From: Pedobacter psychrodurus
Lineage (GTDB): Bacteria > Bacteroidota > Bacteroidia > Sphingobacteriales > Sphingobacteriaceae
Assembly (NCBI RefSeq): GCF_004331735.1
Contig: NZ_SJSO01000003.1
Location: forward strand, 1 to 64,000
DNA length: 64,000 bases
Reading direction: 5' to 3'
Under the pieces are notes generated by a model. The model was given only the letters and a program-made list of their open reading frames with translations, did no database searches and was not told where the DNA came from. Each line of letters starts with the position of its first letter. Within the stretch, counting starts at the first letter, position 1. Both the position numbers and the translations under genes were made by a program. Shown in pieces: positions 1 to 8,272 of the stretch.

Positions 1-200
1 AGAATATCATCATGTTCCAATCGCTTGTTCGATAGCATACGATAGAAGGCAGCTTTTAAGGAATGGGTTGGAGCTAACCGATTGATGACTGCTGTTCCCG
101 AAGATAATAAATCTGACAAACAATTTTCTAATCTAACTGCAATACGACTATCTGATAAAAAACCTTTATAAACACCTGAATAACAATGATCTAACATCAT
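1..200 (-). CDS. IS4-type transposase, N-terminal part (runs off left edge)
   Basis: The minus strand is open from an ATG at 200 (a second ATG is at 197) to the window edge, giving 66 codons with no stop. The residues resemble the DNA-binding N-terminal domain of IS4-family transposases: an SDSR element, then a spaced helix ending in KAAFYRMLSN and a DDIL sequence, like the kAxYRFlxN hallmark of that domain. The catalytic DDE core would lie outside the window. The element's end should lie between about 200 and 290, where GTGTGTAAAGATTAG (271-285) could be part of a terminal inverted repeat, but the other end is not visible. The family call rests on motif resemblance alone. Confidence 0.6.
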   Translation of the reverse strand, partial: MMLDHCYSGVYKGFLSDSRIAVRLENCLSDLLSSGTAVINRLAPTHSLKAAFYRMLSNKRLEHDDI

Positions 201-515
201 TAAAGATACAAAAAATAAACCACAAATAATTGATAATCAGATCGTTATAATATGTTTTCTATAAATAAATGTGTGTAAAGATTAGCTCTTTCAGAGGGGT
301 GTCCGTAGGACGGGGTGTTTTTTGTACTAGCTTTTCTTTAACCACTAACAACACTGTAGTATCATAAATTAACGAAATAAGGTTAGCTTAAAATATGTTT
401 TTTTGTTTAACTATTTGTTAATCAATTTATTGTGTGTTGGCTTTTGTTTTGAAATATAAAAGATGATCACTTAAAGTAGTGGTATTAATCATTTTTAAAA
501 CACAAACAATTTATT
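201..515. other. Non-coding stretch between transposase and hydrolase
   Basis: No open frame of note. At 285-326 lies a G-rich segment (AGGGGTGTCCGTAGGACGG, then GGTGTTTTTTG) containing the short palindrome CCGTAGGACGG. It looks like the repetitive extragenic sequences scattered in Sphingobacteriaceae genomes, though only one copy is present here. The last 100 bases are AT-rich and should hold the promoter of the following lipoprotein gene; I see no convincing TTTG/TAnnTTTG pair. Confidence 0.4.
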
Positions 516-1451
516 ATGAAGTACAATAAATTCATCGCAGGCACTTTGCTGATTTCAGCATTTGGTTTAAGCTCATGTAAAGAGCAGCCTAAAGAAAACA
601 AGGAAGAAAAACAAACAAACACAACTACCGAAGGAAGAAAAGAATACTATGAGGTTGCACCAAATGTAAAGTTACATGTAACTGATTTGGGCAACGGCCC
701 GGCAGTTGTGCTGATTCATGGTTATCCATTAAGCGATGCATCCTGGGAATACCAATACCATGCTTTAGTTAAGGCCGGTTACAGGGCGATTGGAATTACT
801 TTAAGAGGTTTTGGTCAGTCTGATAAACCTTTCGGGAAGTATGATTATGATCAGTTTGCGGACGATATCAAAAGCGTTTTAGATCAAATGGATATTAAAG
901 ACGCTGTAATCAGCGGACATTCAATGGGTGGTGCAATTGTGTTACATTATGTAGCCAAATACAATGGCGCACATATTAAAAAACTTGGTTTGTTTTCGGC
1001 AGCTGCCCCACGTCATACTAAAACTGCCGATTATCCTTACCCATTATTCACAAAAGAGGATATCAGCGGTTGGGTTGCGCTTAACGATTCAGATCGCCCT
1101 GCGCTATTGGCCGCGGTAGGCTCTAAATTTGCGCTAACACCAAGCTCACTTTCTTCAGGTATCGGACAGTGGTTATATTCAATAGAACTTCAATCATCAG
1201 CTTATGCCATGGAGCAAGCCCTTATTTCCTTAAGAGATGAAGATTTAAGAGCCGACTTGGCAAAAATTAAAGTCCCAACTTTAATTATGCATGCAAAAGA
1301 AGATCACATTGTGGCCTATGCTTTGGCACAACAAATGAATAAAGGAATTGCAGGTTCTAAACTGGTAACATTTGATAAAAGCGGTCATGCCTCATTCCTT
1401 GAAGAAAAAGATAAGTTCAATGAAGAACTGATCAAATTCATAAAAGAATAA
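516..1451 (+). CDS. Alpha/beta hydrolase lipoprotein
   Basis: A 311-residue secreted lipoprotein. The N-terminus is a lipoprotein signal ending in the lipobox LSSC with Cys21 as the lipidated residue, followed by a Lys/Glu/Thr-rich linker. The rest is a single alpha/beta hydrolase domain: oxyanion-hole segment LIHGYP near residue 68, nucleophile elbow GHSMGG with Ser136, probable acid Asp263 in the AKEDH segment, and catalytic His291 in SGHASF. Sequence style is that of the non-haem haloperoxidase/arylesterase group, which hydrolyses esters or performs cofactor-free perhydrolysis. The substrate cannot be read from sequence. A terminator-like hairpin separates it from the following transporter gene. 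Confidence 0.85.
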   Translation: MKYNKFIAGTLLISAFGLSSCKEQPKENKEEKQTNTTTEGRKEYYEVAPNVKLHVTDLGNGPAVVLIHGYPLSDASWEYQYHALVKAGYRAIGITLRGFGQSDKPFGKYDYDQFADDIKSVLDQMDIKDAVISGHSMGGAIVLHYVAKYNGAHIKKLGLFSAAAPRHTKTADYPYPLFTKEDISGWVALNDSDRPALLAAVGSKFALTPSSLSSGIGQWLYSIELQSSAYAMEQALISLRDEDLRADLAKIKVPTLIMHAKEDHIVAYALAQQMNKGIAGSKLVTFDKSGHASFLEEKDKFNEELIKFIKE

Positions 1452-1460
1452 TTAATCATT

Positions 1461-1505
1461 TGGTAGCCGTTATACTTTTTGCAAGGCTTGATGGCTACCA
1501 TTTTT
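1461..1505 (+). terminator. Rho-independent terminator-like hairpin
   Basis: Perfect 8-bp arms TGGTAGCC (1461-1468) and GGCTACCA (1493-1500) are followed directly by five T. The hairpin sits 9 bases after the hydrolase stop and 12 bases before the ATG of the MFS gene, so it would end hydrolase transcripts. The 24-base loop is long, which lowers confidence. Confidence 0.55.
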
Positions 1506-1517
1506 AACTTAAATATC

Positions 1518-2690
1518 ATGTCAGAAAAACAAAGCCTCAGCACCACTCAAATACTTATTATGTCGGTAACGGCAGGAATATGTGTGGCCAACGTTTATTA
1601 CAGTCAGCCCATTCTTGGCGCCATAGCAACATCATTAAATGTTGATGAAAAATCGGCAGGACTCATTTCAGTTTTATCTCAGGCGGGGTACGGTTTAGGC
1701 TTGTTTTTTTTAACGCCCCTGGGCGATAAAATGGACCGCAAGAAATTAATCCTTTGGCTACAGCTGGCACTGGTTGCCGCTTTGGTTGCAATGGCCTTAT
1801 CTCCAAATCTAGCCATAATCTATTCTTCAAGTTTAGCTGTAGGTTTATTTGCTGTTTCGGCTCAGGTAATTTTACCTATGGCGGCAAGTCTGGTTTCCGA
1901 GAACAGGGGGAAAATAGTTGGTATCATTTTTACCGGTATTTTAGTTGGCGTTTTAGCGGCCAGGGTATTCAGTGGATTCATTACCGAATGGCTTAGCTGG
2001 CGTTATGTTTTCGGAATTTCTGCAATAATGGTCGCATTATCGGCGGTATTAATGCAAACCGATTTTCCATCCAGTAAAGATCGTTTTAATGGCAGTTATG
2101 CTCAATTGCTTCAATCAACTTTTACACAATTTAAACGATTCGGAACCTTGAGAAGAACAGCCTTAATAGGTGCGCTAACTTTTGGCACGCTGAGTTCATT
2201 TTGGATTGCCTTAACTTTTCACCTGAGTGGAACACCATTTAATTATCAAACCGATACGATAGGTTTATTTGGCCTTTTAGCTGTTGCCGGTGCTTTACTG
2301 GTTCCGCTTTTTGGAAAACTTTCTGATGCAGGCGGGAAACCAAAGCGTTCACTCGTCCTCACCCTATCTTTGGTTATCGCAAGCATTCTGATTTTAAAGA
2401 TTTTCCCTTTTTCGGTTATTGCACTTTCAGTTGCCGTGGTATTGTTGGATATTGGCGTTCAGGCCACTCAGGTAACTAACATCGCTTTAATTTATAGCCT
2501 GGATGCGAAAGCCAATAGCCGGATTAACACGGTGTACATGACCTGTTATTTTATCGGAGGAGCCACAGGTGCTTTTGTTGGTTTAATTTGCTGGAAAATG
2601 GGTGGTTGGGAAATGGTTACCTGGCAAATGATTATTTTTGCAGTGCTTGCATTTTTGGTCGTTATTGCAGGGAAAGATAAGAAAATATGA
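1518..2690 (+). CDS. MFS transporter, drug:H+ antiporter-like
   Basis: A 390-residue polytopic membrane protein with about 12 hydrophobic segments, typical of DHA1-type major facilitator transporters. The loop between helices 2 and 3 carries the MFS motif A-like sequence GDKMDRKK, and the N-terminal part has the ANVYYSQPIL segment common to the family. I use the ATG at 1518 (MSEKQ): the frame stays open upstream to a TTG at 1479, but that lies inside the terminator-like hairpin and adds no recognisable sequence. It is probably an efflux or small-molecule exporter of the inner membrane; the substrate is unknown. No linked regulator is present. Confidence 0.85.
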   Translation: MSEKQSLSTTQILIMSVTAGICVANVYYSQPILGAIATSLNVDEKSAGLISVLSQAGYGLGLFFLTPLGDKMDRKKLILWLQLALVAALVAMALSPNLAIIYSSSLAVGLFAVSAQVILPMAASLVSENRGKIVGIIFTGILVGVLAARVFSGFITEWLSWRYVFGISAIMVALSAVLMQTDFPSSKDRFNGSYAQLLQSTFTQFKRFGTLRRTALIGALTFGTLSSFWIALTFHLSGTPFNYQTDTIGLFGLLAVAGALLVPLFGKLSDAGGKPKRSLVLTLSLVIASILILKIFPFSVIALSVAVVLLDIGVQATQVTNIALIYSLDAKANSRINTVYMTCYFIGGATGAFVGLICWKMGGWEMVTWQMIIFAVLAFLVVIAGKDKKI

Positions 2691-3046
2691 TATTAAAGTA
2701 GTGGCATCCGATCATTCTTTAAATTCACTCACTCACTCAATCATTCTCTCATTAAACCATTCAACCCCTACTTTATTTCGTTATCAAAATCGCCTTTTGG
2801 CGAAATATCGTGAGCTGTTTTTTGATGCAAAGTTGATATTACAACACTAGCGCCATATTCTTGCATTTGGCATGTTCTTTGAATTCGCGGGTTAGAACAA
2901 TAGCAAAAATCAATCTCTATCGAATCAATCTTCAACCGCTCAGTAACGATTAATAATCATTTCAGCGTAGATCGTTTTCGCGGTTGCTGTAAAGTTCAAT
3001 CACCCCAGTTCCCGGATAAATATTCGTGGACGATCAATTATAAAGA
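2691..3046. other. Intergenic region upstream of the sigma-54 activator
   Basis: A 356-base stretch with no credible gene. It contains a short ACTC tandem tract (about 2725-2737), the small palindrome CGCCTTTTGGCG at about 2791, and the sigma-54-like site listed separately. The short plus-strand frame across 2638-2850 overlaps the end of the MFS gene and has no protein-like composition. Confidence 0.5.
2868..2883 (+). promoter_or_regulatory. Candidate sigma-54 promoter (-24/-12)
   Basis: TGGCATG-TTCT-TTGAA fits the sigma-54 consensus TGGCAYR-N4-TTGCW with one mismatch, in the -12 element, and with correct spacing. It lies about 165 bases upstream of the gene for a sigma-54-dependent activator, suggesting autoregulation. 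It is a short motif, so a chance match is possible. Confidence 0.35.
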
Positions 3047-4735
3047 ATGACAAAGCAGGAACCAGATTTTAGCTCCAATACTAATGTTGATCGCAATGAT
3101 GTTAGCCCTCATGCTAATTTTTATTTCGAAACGCGGGCCGAAACATTGGCTGAACAAGAAAAGAATTTTACGCTAAAAGATCTGTTTCAAGGTGTTTTTA
3201 CTAAGTTAAATCCTTTGTTTTCTATTGATTGTGCTGCATTAATTCTTTATAACGATGAAATGGATCACATTACAAGGGCCTATCTTACCGAAATCCTTTC
3301 AGGCCAAATATCCTGTGTCGAAACCATTTCCGATCCGGTGAGCCTTTCGCTTATTACCAAAGAAATTTCGGGTTTTGATTTTCCTGTGCTCAAATCGCGG
3401 CAAGATTGGATAGCTGATTTTGGTGAGAACCATTGCCTCACCAATCATCCTACAGAATATCATTTTCATTGTTATATCCCTTTAGAGAATAATGGTCGCA
3501 TACTTGGTACTTTCGAACTTCATAATCACAACCATGAATTAAATGCAGAAGGTTTGACTTTTTGCTGTAACATTGCCGATTTTATTGCCGGACTGCTAGC
3601 TGTAATGGAGGAAAGAAATGTATATGAGCCTAATCTTGCAACGCCCATTAAGTCTGAAATTATAAACGAGCCCAAAATATCCGCGTTTGCTGATGAGAAA
3701 ATTAAGCAGTTAGAACAGGAAATTGAAAAACTACGTGTACAGCTTGCAGAATACCTCATTTTTAAACCGGAAGAATCATCTGAAATTCTTACACACCCTG
3801 AAATTGTTGGCAGTAGTCCGGAAATGCAGGAGGTTTACAGACTGCTCAATCTGATTTCCTCCACAGAAACTACGGTTTTAATTTTGGGCGAAACAGGGAC
3901 GGGTAAAGAACTGATCGCCAAAGCGGTTCACGACGGGTCTACCAGAAGCCAGAAAACAATGGTTAAGGTTAACTGTGCTGCTATTCCACCTAATTTAATC
4001 GAATCTGAACTTTTTGGACATGAAAAAGGGAGCTTTACAGGTGCCACCGAAAGACGGATCGGCAAGTTTGAACAAGCACATAAGGGTACAATCTTCCTGG
4101 ATGAAATAGGTGAGTTACCGATCGATCTACAAGTAAGGTTACTCCGTGTTTTACAGGAAAAGGAAATAGAGCGTATTGGTGGCAAAACTACTATTCCAAC
4201 TGATGTGCGCATTATCTCGGCTACAAATAGAAATCTTTTAGAAGAAGTGGAGGCTGGAAGGTTCAGACGTGATTTATTTTACAGGCTGAATGTTTTTCCT
4301 CTTTCATTGCCACCACTTCGAAATAGAAAATCAGATATCGCCGTGCTTGCAACTTTTTTCCTGGAAAAATTCGCCAGGAAGTCAAAAAGAACTTTAGAAG
4401 GATTTTCGAAAAAAGCACTTTCACAAATGATGGCCTATAGTTGGCCTGGGAATGTAAGGGAATTGGAGCACCTAATTGAAAGGCAGGTTGTGATGGCACA
4501 GGGACCTGTGATCAGGAACGTCGAAATTCCGGGTAGCCCTGAAAAATCTCTATCAACTCTTGCGCCTGTTAAAACCATTTTTGAGAACGAAAGAGACCAC
4601 ATTTTCGCTGTTTTAGCATTATGTAATGGGAAAATTTCTGGTCAGAATGGTGCAGCGAAATTATTGGGTGTTCCCGCTACAACGCTTAATTCGAAAATTA
4701 AAAGGCTCGGCCTGTCTAAAAAGCATATCTTTTAA
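3047..4735 (+). CDS. Sigma-54-dependent transcriptional activator (GAF-like, AAA+, Fis HTH)
   Basis: A 562-residue bacterial enhancer-binding protein. Residues 1-190 resemble a GAF-type sensory domain as in FhlA; there is no receiver domain, so input is probably ligand- or protein-driven rather than by phosphorylation. A short coiled stretch near 225-245 leads into the AAA+ domain: Walker A GETGTGKE from Gly281, a sigma-54 contact loop reading GSFTGA (328-333) where GAFTGA is usual, and Walker B with the FLDEIGEL segment. The C-terminus carries a Fis-type helix-turn-helix (GAAKLLGVPATTLNSKIKR). It should use ATP hydrolysis to open sigma-54 promoters. A collapsed response regulator and a hybrid kinase lie downstream. 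Confidence 0.92.
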   Translation: MTKQEPDFSSNTNVDRNDVSPHANFYFETRAETLAEQEKNFTLKDLFQGVFTKLNPLFSIDCAALILYNDEMDHITRAYLTEILSGQISCVETISDPVSLSLITKEISGFDFPVLKSRQDWIADFGENHCLTNHPTEYHFHCYIPLENNGRILGTFELHNHNHELNAEGLTFCCNIADFIAGLLAVMEERNVYEPNLATPIKSEIINEPKISAFADEKIKQLEQEIEKLRVQLAEYLIFKPEESSEILTHPEIVGSSPEMQEVYRLLNLISSTETTVLILGETGTGKELIAKAVHDGSTRSQKTMVKVNCAAIPPNLIESELFGHEKGSFTGATERRIGKFEQAHKGTIFLDEIGELPIDLQVRLLRVLQEKEIERIGGKTTIPTDVRIISATNRNLLEEVEAGRFRRDLFYRLNVFPLSLPPLRNRKSDIAVLATFFLEKFARKSKRTLEGFSKKALSQMMAYSWPGNVRELEHLIERQVVMAQGPVIRNVEIPGSPEKSLSTLAPVKTIFENERDHIFAVLALCNGKISGQNGAAKLLGVPATTLNSKIKRLGLSKKHIF

Positions 4736-4899
4736 TTAAAGCGATATCAAAGCGTTTTCGGACGTAAATTTACGAAATGGCGTAATTAAATTTTATTGTT
4801 ATAGATGCAACATGTTGTTTTTTAGTGTTTTGCATTTGGGTATCGTTCTTGATAATCTGAATGATCACATCGTAACCAATCAAATTTACTACAACCTCA

Positions 4900-5183
4900 A
4901 TGATACCAAACGGGCAGAAAAGAACATGTATCATTGTTGATGACAATCCAATTACAAGGGAAAGCCTAATTATGCTTGTTCAGCAGATTGATGACCTGAA
5001 AGTGGTGAACGATTGTGAAAATACCCTTCCAAAAATAAATTTATCAGGATTTATCGATCGTATATCGTATCACTTCAGCATATCGATAACCTACAAGAGG
5101 GTGGAATGGTTATCCATGGGAATTTCCTGCCAATTGCCGTTAGTTATAGGAAAAACCTACATCGGATGATGAACATTATTTAA
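4900..5183 (+). pseudogene. LytTR response regulator with internal deletion
   Basis: Two pieces of one LytR/AlgR-type regulator in different frames. From the ATG at 4900 the first 40 or so codons read as the start of a receiver domain (CIIVDDNPITRESL, then LVQQIDDLKVV). After about 5020 that frame turns to nonsense and stops at 5169. In the frame one base back, 5028-5183 reads as the C-terminal end of a LytTR DNA-binding domain: KFIRIYRSYIVSLQHI followed by FLPIAVSYRKNL and a stop. The receiver's phospho-acceptor region and most of the LytTR domain are missing, so roughly 450 bases are gone and the joint is out of frame. No functional regulator can be made. It probably once belonged with the kinase that starts 37 bases downstream. 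Confidence 0.8.
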
Positions 5184-5220
5184 TAAAACAAAGAGATATC
5201 CAACCGTCAAGATTTTATTT

Positions 5221-7419
5221 ATGGAAAAAAATAAGTCCTTAATGCCCGATAGCAGTTTCAATTATCTCATTTTTTCCGCCTTTGTGATTGGAATGGGACT
5301 GCTTATTCTGGTTCAATATAGCTCCTCCACAAATATGAATACCTTAATTGAGGGAAATAAGGAGCTTTTGGATGAATTGCGAACCAGTAACCATTTAAGG
5401 GAGATTGATCGTGATATCCTTGGCGTAGAGAGTAGGATTCGGGCAGCAATTGCTACGGATGATACGACGCACCTAGAAGGTGTAGAAAGTAAAATACAGG
5501 CAGTAAGTTTGTACCTCGATTCATTGGATGATGGGAGTGAGGAGCCGGCAATTAAAAAATACCTGGAGCGATTGAACTTTCTTGCTCAGGAAAAGGTTAA
5601 TACCAAACATCACCTGATGGATCTTTACCACCAGACGAGAAGAATGAACGATACAACCTCGATCGGAAATCCTCAGGCCCGGATTACCTCAGATGAGATT
5701 ACAGGAACTACACATAAGATTTACAACAGCAGGCAACGGCGTATGCAGGCCCTTACCAGAAAAATCAATGATAGCGGACAAAAGGCAAAAGCCTATGGCA
5801 ATGCGTTAATTGCACTTTTGCTTTTAAGCGGAGGATCGCTTTGCTGGTTCATTACCCGTCAGTTTAGAAACCGGACATTGCTGATCAATCAACTTGACGA
5901 TTCAGAAAGAAAATCAAGAGCGGCATTAGGAATTAAAGAGAATTTTTTGGCTAATATGAGCCATGAAATCAGAACACCACTTAATTCTATTCTTGGCTTT
6001 ACCACGCTTTTGCAAAAACAAAATGTCGATCGCCAATCACAGCATTATATTACCTCTATTGAGCAGGCGGGGGAGAATCTGTTAGTCATTATCAATGATA
6101 TTTTAGATATTTCGAAAATAGAGGCGGGCATGATGCGGATCGTAAACAAACCTTTTAGTATCCGTGGCTTATTGCATTCGGTCGAGGTGCTTTTTTCAGA
6201 AAGAGTGCGCTCAAAAAATCTCAGCTATATTACCGAAATCGAAGATAATGTGCCAGACACTTTAATTGGAGATGCAACGCGCTTAACGCAGATTATGGTT
6301 AATCTTTTGGGGAATGCGCTTAAATTTAGTGAGAAAGGTTCGCTAAAAATCGGTCTCTCAATGGCCTCAGTTAGCAATAACTTGGTGAGGTTAAAATTTA
6401 GGGTTTCCGATCAGGGGATTGGGATTAAAGATGAACAACTGGAGCGGATTTTCGAACGGTTCAATCAGGCCGATGATTCCATTACCCGAAATTACGGGGG
6501 CACTGGTTTAGGATTATCTATTGTAAAAGATTTATTGGAGATTCAAAAAGGAACAATTCATGTGGAGAGCAAAGCTGGTGTGGGGACGACCTTTACCTTC
6601 GAGGTTCCTTATCTCATTTCTGATGATCAAACGGATGGTGAGGCGGTGGGTTACAAATTAATAGCGCCAAAACGGATCAATCGTTCTGTCCATATTCTCA
6701 TTGTTGATGACAATATCATGAACCAGGATTTAATGGCGAATATTTTAGGTTACTGGGGCTTTTCATTCGCCATTGCCTCAAATGGAAAAGAGGCGATTAG
6801 ACAAGTTAGAATAGGACATTTTGATTTGGTATTGATGGATATTCAAATGCCAGAGATGGATGGCTACTCTGCAACGGTCCAAATCCGTACAGAATTAAAA
6901 TCTGATATTCCAATTATTGCCATGACTGCTCATGCCATGTCTGGTGAACGTGAAAAATGTATTACTTTGGGCATGAACGATTATATTTCTAAACCTGTAA
7001 ACGAACAGGAACTCCTACAATTGATCGAGAAAGTAACTGTTGCAAATCCTGTGGTTGGGAATGTGCCCTCATCATTTGTTTACCTCGATTTGGATTACCT
7101 TAAAGATATGGGGAAGGGAAATATAGCTTATGAGAAGAAAGTTACAGCTCACTTCGTGAAACGTATTCCTAATGATATGTGTACGCTGCACATTGCTTTG
7201 AAAAGTGAAGATTATGGACAAATTAGACAAACAGCCCATAGCTTGAGGACAACACTAGCCATTATGGGTGTTTTACAAAGAGCGGTTCAGATCTTGGATC
7301 AATTGGAGTTTCCTCAAAATGATAAGCGGAATTTTGAACAATTGATTTCTGCTTTGGAAATGATCTGCAGCGGAGCAGTCAAAGAAGCAGAAAGCTATTT
7401 AAAGGGGCTGAAGGATTAA
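5221..7419 (+). CDS. Hybrid sensor histidine kinase with receiver and HPt domains
   Basis: A 732-residue membrane-bound phosphorelay protein. A first transmembrane helix lies at about 12-33. A mainly helical periplasmic region, like the CHASE3/four-helix sensor type, extends to a second helix near 195-213. Next come HisKA with the phospho-accepting His248 (NMSHEIRTP), HATPase with N, G1 and G2 boxes (NLLGNALKFS, DQGIGI, GGTGLGLSI), a receiver with Asp540 (LVLMDIQMP), and a C-terminal histidine phosphotransfer domain with His673 (TAHSLRTT). All relay residues are present, so it should autophosphorylate and pass phosphate onward. The adjacent response regulator is a pseudogene, so its output partner is unknown. 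Confidence 0.93.
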   Translation: MEKNKSLMPDSSFNYLIFSAFVIGMGLLILVQYSSSTNMNTLIEGNKELLDELRTSNHLREIDRDILGVESRIRAAIATDDTTHLEGVESKIQAVSLYLDSLDDGSEEPAIKKYLERLNFLAQEKVNTKHHLMDLYHQTRRMNDTTSIGNPQARITSDEITGTTHKIYNSRQRRMQALTRKINDSGQKAKAYGNALIALLLLSGGSLCWFITRQFRNRTLLINQLDDSERKSRAALGIKENFLANMSHEIRTPLNSILGFTTLLQKQNVDRQSQHYITSIEQAGENLLVIINDILDISKIEAGMMRIVNKPFSIRGLLHSVEVLFSERVRSKNLSYITEIEDNVPDTLIGDATRLTQIMVNLLGNALKFSEKGSLKIGLSMASVSNNLVRLKFRVSDQGIGIKDEQLERIFERFNQADDSITRNYGGTGLGLSIVKDLLEIQKGTIHVESKAGVGTTFTFEVPYLISDDQTDGEAVGYKLIAPKRINRSVHILIVDDNIMNQDLMANILGYWGFSFAIASNGKEAIRQVRIGHFDLVLMDIQMPEMDGYSATVQIRTELKSDIPIIAMTAHAMSGEREKCITLGMNDYISKPVNEQELLQLIEKVTVANPVVGNVPSSFVYLDLDYLKDMGKGNIAYEKKVTAHFVKRIPNDMCTLHIALKSEDYGQIRQTAHSLRTTLAIMGVLQRAVQILDQLEFPQNDKRNFEQLISALEMICSGAVKEAESYLKGLKD

Positions 7420-7451
7420 CACGCCCAGGCTTATTCTTTTCGCTTATTAGA

Positions 7452-7494
7452 ATGGAGATATCTTATGGACTAGCCGAAAGATATCTCCATTTTT
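7452..7494 (+). terminator. Rho-independent terminator after the hybrid kinase
   Basis: Perfect 13-bp arms ATGGAGATATCTT (7452-7464) and AAGATATCTCCAT (7478-7490) with a 13-base loop, followed by TTTT. It lies 32 bases past the kinase stop and just before the end of the convergent small gene at 7513, so it may insulate both. Confidence 0.75.
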
Positions 7495-7512
7495 CTTGGA
7501 ATAACGATTTGC

Positions 7513-7692
7513 CTAAATATCCAGTTCAAAAGATGATCTGGAGGCTCTGTCTGCCTGGTCTAATAAATCAGCATCGTGTTCGGCAGCGCTTTCATCACTA
7601 ATGATTGTACTTTGATTTAGTGCATCTTCTTCACTCGTTAATGCGTCTTCCTTGTCGTCAGAAAGTTCTTCTTTATTCGGGTCTATAATCAT
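7513..7692 (-). CDS. Small acidic hypothetical protein (59 aa)
   Basis: A short open frame on the minus strand: ATG at 7692, stop TAG at 7513-7515. The product begins MIIDPNKEELSDDKED and is strongly acidic, rich in Asp, Glu, Ser and Ala, with no membrane segment or cysteine, so it is probably a soluble and partly disordered cytoplasmic protein. Coding status is supported by protein-like composition, a clean start and stop, a terminator hairpin just beyond its end, and an AT-rich upstream region suited to a promoter. It is reminiscent of short acidic hypothetical proteins annotated in Pedobacter and Mucilaginibacter. The function is unknown. Confidence 0.6.
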   Translation of the reverse strand: MIIDPNKEELSDDKEDALTSEEDALNQSTIISDESAAEHDADLLDQADRASRSSFELDI

Positions 7693-7929
7693 GGACTTTT
7701 TTATTTAAAGATAATCATTTAAATACGTTAATGGCTTCTTTTTTTGCACTAAATTTAACGATTCAATTTTTAGTTCAAGACAGATTTTTTATAAAGATTT
7801 CATCATGAATTTACTTTATATCGTTAATGATTTATCGTTGATTTGTGTTTAATCTTTTGTAAATCAGTGTTTTGTTGATTGGTTTGTTTTTTGTTGCCTT
7901 AATGTATCATCTTATAATCAAAAAATATA

Positions 7930-8262
7930 ATGGCTAATGATAATTTAAAACACATCGGAGAAATGACTTCACTCTCTGAAGTGATTAATGCCCTTGTTAA
8001 GCAAGGTTATACTTTAGATTTCAATCTGAAAAGTAGCCAGTTGAGTGACGGAGAAAATCCGATACAAGAATTTCCAGAGCAATTTTTGATTGACAGACAT
8101 TACCGTTTTGAAGGCGAATCCGATCCGGATGATGAAGCCATTGTTTACGCTATATCTTCCATTGATGGAAAAATTAAAGGAGTTTTTGTAAATGGTTATG
8201 CAACCTCATCCGAAAACTGTGGCGAAGAAATAATTAAAAAATTAAAAACCAGAACCGATTAA
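7930..8262 (+). CDS. Conserved small hypothetical protein (110 aa)
   Basis: A 110-residue soluble protein with no signal peptide. Recognisable features are a DFNLK segment near residues 35-39, then RHYRFEGESDPDDEAIVYAI and a GVFVNGYA strand. This pattern belongs to a family common in Bacteroidota that is often labelled phosphoribosylpyrophosphate synthetase. The label is unsupported here: the protein is about a third of the enzyme's length and lacks a PRPP-binding loop. It lies 10 bases before the flavoprotein gene and is probably co-transcribed with it and the zinc-finger gene. The function is unknown. Confidence 0.7.
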   Translation: MANDNLKHIGEMTSLSEVINALVKQGYTLDFNLKSSQLSDGENPIQEFPEQFLIDRHYRFEGESDPDDEAIVYAISSIDGKIKGVFVNGYATSSENCGEEIIKKLKTRTD

Positions 8263-8272
8263 GGCACTAACT

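Noticed and set aside
1479..1517. Upstream TTG start for the MFS transporter
   Set aside because: It lies inside a terminator-like hairpin and adds 13 residues without family likeness; the ATG at 1518 is better.
2638..2850. 70-codon plus-strand ORF after the MFS gene
   Set aside because: It overlaps the MFS 3' end in another frame, continues into low-complexity intergenic sequence and has no protein-like composition.
7877..7896. Sigma-54-like TGGTTTG-TTTT-TTGTT before the 110-aa gene
   Set aside because: Spacing fits, but three consensus mismatches in a T-rich region make chance likely.
7930..8262. Phosphoribosylpyrophosphate synthetase label for the 110-aa protein
   Set aside because: Far too short and no PRPP-binding loop; the label is a propagated misannotation in this family.
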